Made by a program: the position numbers and the translations under genes | Notes under the pieces: model-generated | What the model saw: the letters and a program-made list of their open reading frames with translations, nothing else | What the model was told of the DNA's origin: nothing | The model's database searches: none | Shown here: positions 7,011 to 14,244 of the stretch, one piece after another | How positions within the stretch are numbered: position 1 is the first letter of the stretch | Layout of the letters: the number at the start of each line of letters is the position of its first letter | Source: Candidatus Izemoplasma sp. | GTDB lineage: Bacteria; Bacillota_I; Bacilli_A; Izemoplasmatales; Izemoplasmataceae | Assembly (NCBI GenBank): GCA_007116105.1 | Contig: SKJA01000163.1 | Location: forward strand, 1-27,477 | Length of the DNA stretch: 27,477 bases | Direction of reading: 5' to 3'

Positions 7011-8096
7011 ATGGATTTACTCTTTATACCTATTATTCTCGTTTCGGTTTTAGTGGTGATCACTTTAATCATTGTGTGGGCTGACAATTTTTTTGGTACG
7101 GCAGGCGAGCGCACGCTTCTTGTCAACAACGAAAAAGAAATTAAAGTCACCGACAGTGACACCGTACTAAACCTACTTACGAAAGAAAAAATCTTCATTC
7201 CTTCCGCCTGTGGTGGAAAGGCAACGTGTGGCTTTTGTAAGGTCCGCGTCACAGAAGGCGGGGGCGACGTTCGCCCGACTGAAGAACCGTTTTTAGATAA
7301 AGAACAAAAAGCGAACAACGTACGTCTGTCTTGCCAAGTTAAAGTACGTGAAAACATTAAGGTTGAGATTCCGAAAAGTCTTCTAGGTGCTTTGGAGTAC
7401 AAAGCGAAAGCCATCAAAGTAGAAGACCTAACCTACGATACGAAGTTGGTGCGCTTTAAACTCATCGAACCCGATACCATGGAGTTCAAACCTGGTCAGT
7501 ATGCGCAAATCAAAGTCCCAGGCATTGAAATCATTCGTGCATACTCCATTGCTTCAGACCCGAACGATCCTCATCACATTGAGTTTATCATCCGTTTAGT
7601 GCCTGGCGGTTTAGCAACCACCTTTGTTCACAAAGCGTTACTTGCGGGTGATGACATCATCATCACAGGACCTTATGGTGATTTCTTCTTAAGAGAAGAG
7701 AGTAAGCGTGACATGGTCTGCATCGCCGGGGGATCAGGTAAAGCGCCCATTCGTTCCATTCTATACCGTCTTCAAGACATGGGGATGCCAAGAAAAGTTC
7801 GCTATTTCTTTGGTGCGAAAGCTGTACGTGACTTGTACTATACGGAAGAGATGCAAGCCATTGCTAAAGCGTTTCCGAACTTTGAGTACATTCCCGCGCT
7901 CTCACATCCGGAAGACACCGACGATTGGAAAGGTGAAACTGGTCTGATTACTGACGTCCTCGACCGCATGACAGGGGATTTAAGTGAAAGTGAAGCCTAC
8001 TTATGTGGCTCACCAGGGATGATTGATGCGTGTATTAAAGTTCTAAAAAAACACGACATAAAAGATGAAAATGTGTTATACGACAAATTTGGTTAA
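7011..8096 (+). CDS. nqrF: Na+-NQR subunit F, NADH:flavin/ferredoxin-type reductase
   Basis: The NADH-oxidising entry subunit, 361 residues against ~407 in Vibrio. One N-terminal membrane helix (~3-23) is followed by a plant-type ferredoxin domain with CGGKATCGFC and SCQV (Cys67, Cys73, Cys76, Cys108) for a [2Fe-2S] cluster. An FAD domain follows with RAYSIAS (176-182), then an NAD-binding domain with GGSGKAP (240-246) and YLCGSPGMIDA (330-340). It ends in LYDKFG, like the LDDFG end of other NqrF proteins. Electrons would pass NADH to FAD to [2Fe-2S] to NqrD/E. It occupies the last place in the operon, as in nqrABCDEF; Rnf operons have RnfB there. No RnfB, RnfC or NqrA gene is adjacent. The transcript ends in a strong hairpin just behind the stop. 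Confidence 0.93.
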   Translation: MDLLFIPIILVSVLVVITLIIVWADNFFGTAGERTLLVNNEKEIKVTDSDTVLNLLTKEKIFIPSACGGKATCGFCKVRVTEGGGDVRPTEEPFLDKEQKANNVRLSCQVKVRENIKVEIPKSLLGALEYKAKAIKVEDLTYDTKLVRFKLIEPDTMEFKPGQYAQIKVPGIEIIRAYSIASDPNDPHHIEFIIRLVPGGLATTFVHKALLAGDDIIITGPYGDFFLREESKRDMVCIAGGSGKAPIRSILYRLQDMGMPRKVRYFFGAKAVRDLYYTEEMQAIAKAFPNFEYIPALSHPEDTDDWKGETGLITDVLDRMTGDLSESEAYLCGSPGMIDACIKVLKKHDIKDENVLYDKFG

Positions 8097-8102
8097 AAAA
8101 AT

Positions 8103-8127
8103 AAGCCACCGCTTGCGGTGGCTTTTT
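8103..8127 (+). terminator. Terminator of the nqr operon
   Basis: A stem AAGCCACCG/CGGTGGCTT with loop CTTG is followed by five T (8123-8127). It is strong and GC-rich. The ribosome binding site of the next gene starts at once after the T-tract. Confidence 0.85.
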
Positions 8128-8143
8128 GAGAGGAGCTTTTTGA

Positions 8144-8557
8144 ATGAAACGACTGACCATGATTTTGATGATGCTGTTTGTTTTAATCGTTTCGGGGTGT
8201 ACGCGTCCATCGTCGTTTGAACGGCGCATGGACGATCGTTGGGATGCCATTGAGACTTACATACTGACCGCCGATGGAAACCGTGAAGGGGCTCAGATTA
8301 CGCGCTTTGATTACTTATGTTATACCTTTGAGCTTGAAGGGTTTTTGCCAACGGATATCTGTATGTATTTTGTGAGTGTGACACACCCTATTGACCGAAA
8401 TCGCTTTTGGGTTGTTTCGCATCGTTTTGATGAGGATGACGATAGCTTTGCCCACGATGAACTGGTATCACAAAGCCATTTAGACGCTGAACGTCAAGTG
8501 TTTATGGATTTTCTTGAAGAAAATGACACCGTCTTTATTGCAGGAACAAGAGATTGA
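8144..8557 (+). CDS. Small lipoprotein of unknown function
   Basis: A 137-residue protein with a classic lipoprotein signal: Lys-Arg, a hydrophobic run (~5-16), and the lipobox VSGC, with Cys19 as the lipidated residue. The mature part is acidic, with runs such as FDEDDDSFAHDE, and holds two more cysteines (59 and 73). No family is recognised. ATG 8144 has AGAGGAG upstream. Only 16 bases separate the nqr terminator T-tract from this start, which leaves no room for an independent promoter, so expression should depend on read-through from the nqr operon or on a promoter inside nqrF. This places an extracytoplasmic protein of unknown role in the nqr transcription unit. The oppA promoter region begins right after it. 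Confidence 0.75.
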   Translation: MKRLTMILMMLFVLIVSGCTRPSSFERRMDDRWDAIETYILTADGNREGAQITRFDYLCYTFELEGFLPTDICMYFVSVTHPIDRNRFWVVSHRFDEDDDSFAHDELVSQSHLDAERQVFMDFLEENDTVFIAGTRD

Positions 8558-8574
8558 AAAATTTACATTTTCTC

Positions 8575-8603
8575 TTCACATCGTTTTCAAAGTAAGGTAT
8601 AAT
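8575..8603 (+). promoter_or_regulatory. oppA promoter P1
   Basis: TTCACA (8575-8580), a 17-base spacer and TATAAT (8598-8603) form a near-consensus sigma-A promoter. The transcript would start about 8610, just before the first copy of the direct repeat at 8613. Confidence 0.7.
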
Positions 8604-8612
8604 AGAAAAAAA

Positions 8613-8664
8613 TTCACAAGTTCCACAACTTTTTCAATCAAAATGTTCACAAATTCCACAACTT
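8613..8664 (+). repeat. Two direct repeats 33 bp apart (candidate operator)
   Basis: TTCACAAGTTCCACAACTT (8613-8631) and TTCACAAATTCCACAACTT (8646-8664) differ at one of 19 bases. Their starts are 33 bp apart, about three helical turns, so both face the same side of the DNA. The second copy forms the -35 of promoter P2, and its end makes the palindrome CCACAAcTTGTGG (8656-8668). The pattern suggests a regulator site, but no known binding motif is recognised. Confidence 0.7.
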
Positions 8665-8674
8665 GTGGTATAGT
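8646..8674 (+). promoter_or_regulatory. oppA promoter P2
   Basis: TTCACA (8646-8651), a 17-base spacer and TATAGT (8669-8674), with TGG before it, form an extended -10 promoter. The -35 lies inside the second direct repeat, so a protein bound there would block it. A further TATAAT at 8691-8696 has no partner -35 and may lie in the transcribed leader. Confidence 0.6.
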
Positions 8675-8681
8675 ATCTATA

Positions 8682-8768
8682 ACATCCTTATATAATAGGA
8701 TGTGCTCCTGAGAAGGAGTTTCAACGTTGGTATAAACTGCATAGGTTTTAGAGCGCTAAAAACTTATG
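8682..8768 (+). promoter_or_regulatory. Structured oppA leader with three hairpins
   Basis: Hairpin 1: ACATCCT (8682-8688) with AGGATGT (8697-8703). Hairpin 2: CTCCT (8705-8709), GAGA loop, AGGAG (8714-8718). Hairpin 3: bases 8740-8751 with 8756-8768, twelve pairs including one G-T and one bulged A, around the loop AGCG. All lie upstream of the true ribosome binding site (GAGAGGAG, 8802-8809). No T-tract follows hairpin 3, so it is not a terminator. It does not match a riboswitch class that I recognise; it could be a stability or regulatory leader. Confidence 0.55.
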
Positions 8769-8818
8769 TGGAATATATAAAAAAACTTGTATTCAATAAA
8801 TGAGAGGAGAAACAAGTA

Positions 8819-11122
8819 ATGAAAAAATTATTATTAGCTTTATCGTTTCTTGTGCTAGTCTTTGGTCTTGCAGCTTGTGGCGAAGATACACCCCCAAGCG
8901 TACCGACTTTATCTGGCGTAGGAAATGCAACTATCACTGTTGGTCAATCATTTGACCCACTCGCGGGTGTCAGTGCCAATGACGCGACAGATGGTAGCTT
9001 AACGTCAGCGATCACTGTAACTGGAACTGTTAACACTGCAGTTGCTGGTACATATACTTTAACGTATAGTGTAACCAACAGTGCAGGGGAAACTCGTACT
9101 GCAACGCGTACGATTACAGTTCAAGCTGTACAGCCTGATCCAGACCCAGACCCAGATCCGGACCCAGATCCAGATCCAGTTGGCGACTTTGTACTCGCCC
9201 AAGGATTCTACGATTTCAAGTTCGCTCCGGTCGATGTTAAGAATGCTTTCTTTGGTGCCGCTGAACGCTGGTTGCTTCAAACAGGCGCAGGGGGAATTCC
9301 GATTTTCGCGAACTCTACCTTCAGCTTATTTAGCTCCCGTATTCAGTTACCAGTAGAAAACTTCGTACCAGTCATGGGCTTTGGTACTGGCTTTGCTACC
9401 ATGAGTGCTGATGACTCAACTGTTCGTATGGACGATGGTCGTCCAGGTAATGCAGGCGAATACACCTACCGTGGTGCATTCATCTTCTCACCTACGACTT
9501 TCAACCAATGGATCGCAGATGACTCAGTAAGTTCTGACGTAAACGTATGGTTCTTAGATTCTTTATATTACTTCGCGTTTAATGATGAGTTCACTGGATT
9601 CGATTTATTACCTTCAATGGCTGCTAGCATGCCTATCCCAATTGACAGTGAAGTCATTCTTGGTACTGTTGCTGCAAACACTTGGCGTATTGAACTCCGT
9701 GAAGATTTAGAGTGGTTCTACCACCCAAGCATTAACACTTCAGCCTTCCCAGAAGGTCATGAACGTATTACTGCTGAAGACTTCATTGGAACGTATCGTT
9801 TAGCGTTAGAAGAAGGTTGGTTCCGTGCGATTTCAGGCGGCGGCGACTTCTTAAATGCTGCACAACGTATCGTGGGTGCTCGTGAGTTCGTAGACGGCGA
9901 AGTCGAGTTCGACGAAGTTGGTTTACGTGTCATTGATGAGTTCACGATTGAATTCGAATTTGTTCCTCTAATGTCTGAATGGGACGTATCTTACTGGTTA
10001 TCAAGTATGGTTATGTCTCCAATTAACTTACACCTTCATGAAGTTGTAGGCGCAAGCTATGGTACTTCTCATACAACAATCGCTGCTCACGGCCGTATGT
10101 TTATTGATTTCTATGAGCCAGACAGCATCGTTCGTTTAAGAGAAAATCCAAACTTCCACAGCCCAAATAGAACGTTCTTCACAGGCTTAAACTTCCAAAT
10201 TTTACCAGATCCAGACTTTGCCTTTGAAACATTCTTAGCCGGTGGTCTTGACATCGGTGGCGTACCAACTGCGCGTTTTGATGAGTTCTCATCTCACCCA
10301 GAGTTACGCTTTACACCAGGTGCTACTACGTTCCGTATGAACTTGAACGCATTAAAAACACCTGAAGCTCAAGAAGCAGCATTCCCAGGTTCTGGTTTCA
10401 CTCCTGAGCCAATCATTGGTTACCAAGATTTCCGTTTAGCAATGTACTTTGCCTTAGACCGTGAAGAAATTGCAAGAGATCTTATGAGAACTGCTGAACC
10501 ACAAATGTTCCACTTCACTCCTGCTTACTTAGTAGATCCACAAGGTGGTATCTCCTTCCGTGACACTGAGTTTGGTCCACTTGTTGGTGAAGGCTTCTCA
10601 AGATCAACCTTCGGATTCAACGAAGATGCTGCACGTGCACTTTGGATGCAAGCTATTAATCAAGCTGTTGCTGATGGCTTCTACAGCCCAGGCGATGTCA
10701 TTGAAATTGAACTTGTCATTCAAGCCGCTTCACCTGCTCAAGCATTGCTTGGCGACTGGGTTGAAGCACAGTTCGAAAGACTCTTTGTGGACACTGCCCG
10801 CAACATTCGCGTTGAAATCACCGTGACTGCTGCACCGTTCCCACAAAACTACTTTAACTACATCCTTCCAGGTACATTTGACCTTGGAATGGGCGGTATT
10901 TCTGGTGGTACATTAGACGCAGCTGGCTTCTTATCACAATACCGTGCTGATAACGCTGGTGGCTTCACCCTTAACTGGGGTCTTGACACTAACGTCGCGG
11001 AAATCCCTGTAACGTATACCATTGCAGGCGAAACCTTCCACGAAATTTGGTCATTTGATGCGATTCACCGTGCATTAACTGCTGGTGTCAACGTTGTTGA
11101 TGGCCGCGAAGTAGTCGAATAA
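8819..11122 (+). CDS. oppA: Oligopeptide-binding lipoprotein with N-terminal Ig-like domain
   Basis: The substrate-binding component of the Opp importer, 767 residues. A lipoprotein signal ends in LAAC (Cys20), so it is membrane-anchored. Residues ~28-104 form an Ig-like module of the DUF5011/HYR type (GTYTLTYSVTNSAGETRTATRT). A linker of seven Asp-Pro pairs follows (107-120), then the SBP_bac_5 peptide-binding domain to the end. Typical OppA is ~540-600 residues with no Ig module; the module and linker probably space the binding domain from the membrane or hold a surface partner. The ATG has GAGAGGAG nine bases upstream. The gene leads the operon, with two promoters and a structured leader, and hairpins separate it from oppB, in line with OppA being made in excess. 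Peptide specificity cannot be read; another large oligomer is possible. Confidence 0.88.
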   Translation: MKKLLLALSFLVLVFGLAACGEDTPPSVPTLSGVGNATITVGQSFDPLAGVSANDATDGSLTSAITVTGTVNTAVAGTYTLTYSVTNSAGETRTATRTITVQAVQPDPDPDPDPDPDPDPVGDFVLAQGFYDFKFAPVDVKNAFFGAAERWLLQTGAGGIPIFANSTFSLFSSRIQLPVENFVPVMGFGTGFATMSADDSTVRMDDGRPGNAGEYTYRGAFIFSPTTFNQWIADDSVSSDVNVWFLDSLYYFAFNDEFTGFDLLPSMAASMPIPIDSEVILGTVAANTWRIELREDLEWFYHPSINTSAFPEGHERITAEDFIGTYRLALEEGWFRAISGGGDFLNAAQRIVGAREFVDGEVEFDEVGLRVIDEFTIEFEFVPLMSEWDVSYWLSSMVMSPINLHLHEVVGASYGTSHTTIAAHGRMFIDFYEPDSIVRLRENPNFHSPNRTFFTGLNFQILPDPDFAFETFLAGGLDIGGVPTARFDEFSSHPELRFTPGATTFRMNLNALKTPEAQEAAFPGSGFTPEPIIGYQDFRLAMYFALDREEIARDLMRTAEPQMFHFTPAYLVDPQGGISFRDTEFGPLVGEGFSRSTFGFNEDAARALWMQAINQAVADGFYSPGDVIEIELVIQAASPAQALLGDWVEAQFERLFVDTARNIRVEITVTAAPFPQNYFNYILPGTFDLGMGGISGGTLDAAGFLSQYRADNAGGFTLNWGLDTNVAEIPVTYTIAGETFHEIWSFDAIHRALTAGVNVVDGREVVE
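9137..9178 (+). repeat. Hexamer repeat encoding an Asp-Pro linker
   Basis: Seven copies of GAYCCN (GATCCA, GACCCA, GATCCG) encode seven Asp-Pro pairs in OppA. Third positions vary, so the repeat is maintained at protein level, but the unit is short enough for its number to change by slippage without a frameshift. Confidence 0.85.
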
Positions 11123-11141
11123 TTTCCTGATTTAAGTTAAC

Positions 11142-11190
11142 AATGCTTTTAGAGCCACTCAAGACTCTTGGGTGGCTCTATATAAGCATT
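11142..11190 (+). terminator. Long intercistronic hairpin after oppA
   Basis: The inner stem pairs 11151-11163 with 11167-11179 (AGAGCCAC/GTGGCTCT, one T-G pair, CAAG/CTTG) around the loop ACT. The outer arms AATGCTT (11142-11148) and AAGCATT (11184-11190) extend it. There is no T-tract behind it, so it is more likely a partial terminator or 3'-end protector that raises oppA over oppBCDF than a full stop. Confidence 0.55.
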
Positions 11191-11201
11191 TAATTTAGGT
11201 T

Positions 11202-11240
11202 ATTTGCTAAAATAAGTCATCACGGCTTATTTTAGCGAAT
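11202..11240 (+). promoter_or_regulatory. Second hairpin before oppB
   Basis: GCTAAAATAAG (11206-11216) pairs perfectly with CTTATTTTAGC (11226-11236) and extends by four more pairs including one T-G. The loop is nine bases. It lies 32 bases before the oppB start and leaves the AGAGGTG ribosome binding site free. It may be an mRNA processing or protection element, or a palindromic protein site. Confidence 0.5.
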
Positions 11241-11272
11241 TGAACTTAATAAAAAAATAAAGAGGTGTTTTT

Positions 11273-12355
11273 ATGATTCGTTACTCCTTGATTAGAACCT
11301 TGTGGGTGTTCATCATTCTCGCGACGGTTTTATCGATCAACTTTATACTCCTTAAAAACGCACCACAACTACCCCCACCAACGGAAGAAGGACGCTCCAT
11401 TTATTATTCGCGTCAAGTTTCTGATGGGTTTATGACAGTGCGTATCGAACGCGATCCAGATTTAGTACGTGAAGCTCGTGAAAGTAGACCTACCTTCTTA
11501 AATCGACTTCCAAGAAATTCGGATTTTTTCCATGAAGGTGATCAAATCCGCATTTTTGAACCCGTTCCATTGATTCAACAATATTTTAGTTGGGTCAACA
11601 ACATTGTGACTGAATGGAACTGGGGTGTTTCTACGTGGGTTCAACCCAACGTTGAAGTGTTCGAGATTCTCATGTCCCGTATTCCGGTTACCATAAGGCT
11701 CAATCTTGTGGCTTTATTTTTCTATATTCCTATTGGATTTGCTTTAGGAATTCTAGCCGCATTAAGAAAGAATACATTGGTTGATAACTTTATATCAGTC
11801 TTTGTTATGGTTATGATTTCACTGCCAAGTTTCGTTATTATGACATTCTTGGTGTTGATTTTCGCCTTTGGACTTGGCTGGCTGCCCACATCCTTCCCCT
11901 CGAGTGACGTCACGGGTGCTGTCCAGTATACGGCCTTAGTATTACCCGTTTTAGGGCTGTCTTTTGGGGCGATTGCTTCACTCACACGGACCTCACGGGC
12001 AGAGTTAACGGAAGTTTTAACTTCAGAGTTTCTCTTGCTTGCAAGAACGAAGGGACTCTCACAAACTCAAGCTGTCTTGAGACATGCTTTGAGAAACTCC
12101 ATGGTTCCACTTGTACCCGGAATTATTGGTTCATTCGTTGGTTTACTGAGTGGTTCGGTCATCATTGAGTTAATTTATGCCATTCCTGGCACAGGGCGTA
12201 TTTTTATTCGTGCGATGACTCAAAACCAATACGACTTTAACCTAATTCTCGCGATTACCGCTTTCTATACCGTGGTTGGCTTATTCGCCATTTTATTGGT
12301 TGACTTATCGTATGGATTCGTAGATCCGCGTATTCGAATGGGGGCTAGAAAATAA
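11273..12355 (+). CDS. oppB: Oligopeptide ABC transporter permease OppB
   Basis: One of the two Opp membrane subunits, 360 residues. Helix 1 is at ~9-27. Then comes a polar, probably extracytoplasmic region (~28-130) before the five core helices of the BPD_transp_1 domain; OppB/DppB usually have ~65-75 residues there, so the loop is moderately enlarged. The cytoplasmic coupling (EAA) loop is visible as RTSRAELTEVLTSEFLLLARTKGLS split around ~239-265, the contact for the ATPases. ATG 11273 has AGAGGTG upstream. Its TAA shares one base with the oppC start (TAATG), so the two are translationally coupled. Confidence 0.9.
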   Translation: MIRYSLIRTLWVFIILATVLSINFILLKNAPQLPPPTEEGRSIYYSRQVSDGFMTVRIERDPDLVREARESRPTFLNRLPRNSDFFHEGDQIRIFEPVPLIQQYFSWVNNIVTEWNWGVSTWVQPNVEVFEILMSRIPVTIRLNLVALFFYIPIGFALGILAALRKNTLVDNFISVFVMVMISLPSFVIMTFLVLIFAFGLGWLPTSFPSSDVTGAVQYTALVLPVLGLSFGAIASLTRTSRAELTEVLTSEFLLLARTKGLSQTQAVLRHALRNSMVPLVPGIIGSFVGLLSGSVIIELIYAIPGTGRIFIRAMTQNQYDFNLILAITAFYTVVGLFAILLVDLSYGFVDPRIRMGARK

Positions 12356-14244
12356 TGCAAATTCATCAAAAACTAGATAAAGTAGACAAGTCTTCCTTTG
12401 AGTTCGTCCAACGGGATCATAAAATCTATGATAAAAAGTTTGAAACGAAACCCATTGGGTATTTTAAAGATGCGATGATTCGTTTTACAAAAAACAAAAC
12501 AAACGTTATCGCTAGTATCATTCTCTTTACTTTGATTATGCTTTCGATTTTTATCCCAATCTTTACAAGTCGTAACTATACAACATTAGAGCCAAGACTT
12601 ACCTTGTTACCACCACGCATTCCAATCGTTGAGCGTTTTGGTATCTTTGACGGCACACGCATCATTCCAGGTCAAGAAGTCGACATTTCTACCATTGATC
12701 CTGAAACAGGCATTGGTCTTCCATTTAACACGAACTTTCCACATGAGTTCATCATTCCTGGAAGTGTCACCAATGAAAGTGTTCCATGTACCAGTACACA
12801 AGAATCTTGTTTGGGCGGGACAGTACGGATCACATTGCGTGAACAGTCTTTAACGACCTCTTACCGGACGCCAACGCTCCTTAACTTTACGCTTTCACAG
12901 GCAACTCCTCACATTTTAACCATTGATTTAAACGATATTTCTGAAACTGCAACCTTAAATGTTTTAATGCGTCGTGATTTCGTGTCTGATTATGAAGTCA
13001 TTGCAAGCATAACTGAAGCGGATGTTCACACGTTTAACTTGGTAGACCTTTTAGGTGAAAGCACCTTCTTATCCACCGAAATGAGACTCCAAGTGGTGTC
13101 AACTGAAATTGCAGGCTTTGTTGAGTTTAACAGCATTGACATTCGTCAACAAGGCGCAGAAGACCCACAACATCGTTTTGAAGGCCGTAACTTAGCACTC
13201 TTTCCACTGGTCTCAGGCGCGGGTGCCTCACGCATCACGCGAAGTGACGGTCAACTTCTTTTATCGACGTTCCGCTTCGACCCTTACGCGCGTGCGTTAG
13301 GTCCTTGGCGTCGTCCTACCTTCTCGGCTGAAGAGTTTTATGCCTTAATGGAAGCGAACGAAGCGACTTGTGGCATCGTTCCAACCAATCCAGTGGGCCA
13401 TAACTTTCCAGAAGGTTGCCCCGTCTTAGAAGTACGTGGGCGCACTGAGAGTGTTATCGTTGGTGGCATTGAGCGATACTCTTATGATTTAACCCTTGAT
13501 TTTGCGACCTTTAGAGGATTTGACACAACTCCGTTTTTCTTCTTTGGCACTACGAATGGTGGACGTGATTTATTTGCGTTAACTTGGGTCGCCTTAAGAA
13601 CCAGTTTATTGATTGGTGTTGTGGCTTCAGCCATTAACATTTCGATCGGCGTCGTTTATGGAGCCATCTCGGGGTACTATGGCGGTAAAGTTGACATCTT
13701 AATGGAACGTTTCAGTGAGATCATTGCACGGATTCCATTCCTTGTTGTCTTAGCCATCATGGTGGCCTATTTTGGACCAGGCATTACAACACTCATTGTC
13801 GTCTTGATTGTGTCGGGATGGATTGGGGTGGCCAGTGTCACCCGGACTCAGTTCTATCGCTTTAAAGGACGTGAGTATGTCTTAGCTTCAAGAACACTTG
13901 GTGCAAAAGACTCACGACTCATTTTCCGTCACATTTTACCCAACGGCATCGGAACCATCATCACCGCAAGTGTCTTGATGATTCCCCTTGTCATCTTCAC
14001 AGAATCAACCTTGTCATTCCTAGGCTTCGGTATTGGCCATGGGCAATCGTTTAGCATTGGTCCCTTTGAGTTCTCCGGCGTTTCCATTGGTGTTTTATTG
14101 GCGGATGGACGTGAAGAGATGTTAAACAACCCACATTTAACGTATTTCCCTGCGATTATTATTTCTATTTTGATGATCACATTCAACATGTTCGGTAACG
14201 CCTTACGCGATGCCTTCAATCCATCCTTAAGGGGGTCTGAATAA
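12355..14244 (+). CDS. oppC: OppC permease with a large extracytoplasmic insertion
   Basis: The second Opp permease, 629 residues, about twice the ~300 of ordinary OppC. An N-terminal cytoplasmic tail (~1-48) and helix 1 (~50-71) are followed by ~325 polar residues (72-398) with no membrane helix. The normal permease core then starts at NGGRDLFALTWVALRTSLL (~401-419). The coupling loop is SRTLGAKDSRLIFRHILPN. The insertion should face outward. It holds two close cysteine pairs (145/152 and 339/355) that could form disulphides, and beta-rich text that includes threonine-rich strands. No known domain is recognised in it. A docking site for the Ig-bearing OppA is one inference; a separate ligand-binding domain is another. 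It couples to both neighbours through TAATG overlaps. Confidence 0.88.
   Translation: MQIHQKLDKVDKSSFEFVQRDHKIYDKKFETKPIGYFKDAMIRFTKNKTNVIASIILFTLIMLSIFIPIFTSRNYTTLEPRLTLLPPRIPIVERFGIFDGTRIIPGQEVDISTIDPETGIGLPFNTNFPHEFIIPGSVTNESVPCTSTQESCLGGTVRITLREQSLTTSYRTPTLLNFTLSQATPHILTIDLNDISETATLNVLMRRDFVSDYEVIASITEADVHTFNLVDLLGESTFLSTEMRLQVVSTEIAGFVEFNSIDIRQQGAEDPQHRFEGRNLALFPLVSGAGASRITRSDGQLLLSTFRFDPYARALGPWRRPTFSAEEFYALMEANEATCGIVPTNPVGHNFPEGCPVLEVRGRTESVIVGGIERYSYDLTLDFATFRGFDTTPFFFFGTTNGGRDLFALTWVALRTSLLIGVVASAINISIGVVYGAISGYYGGKVDILMERFSEIIARIPFLVVLAIMVAYFGPGITTLIVVLIVSGWIGVASVTRTQFYRFKGREYVLASRTLGAKDSRLIFRHILPNGIGTIITASVLMIPLVIFTESTLSFLGFGIGHGQSFSIGPFEFSGVSIGVLLADGREEMLNNPHLTYFPAIIISILMITFNMFGNALRDAFNPSLRGSE

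Noticed and set aside
4218..8096. Annotation of the operon as Rnf (rnfDGEA).
   Set aside because: NqrD/NqrE/NqrF-specific text (RDYNF, TNCIVMGRAEAFA, CSALAVT, RAYSIAS with ferredoxin domain) and the gene order fit Nqr. No RnfB or RnfC is present.
8699..8711. Three-codon frame ATG TGC TCC TGA in the oppA leader as a leader peptide gene.
   Set aside because: Too short, and no ribosome binding site precedes it; mentioned only as part of the leader finding.
8745..8763. GTTTTAGAGC followed by an inverted copy, similar to the start of a type II-A CRISPR repeat or tracrRNA.
   Set aside because: It occurs once, no spacers or repeat copies follow, and no cas gene is present. It is explained by the 12-pair leader hairpin of oppA.
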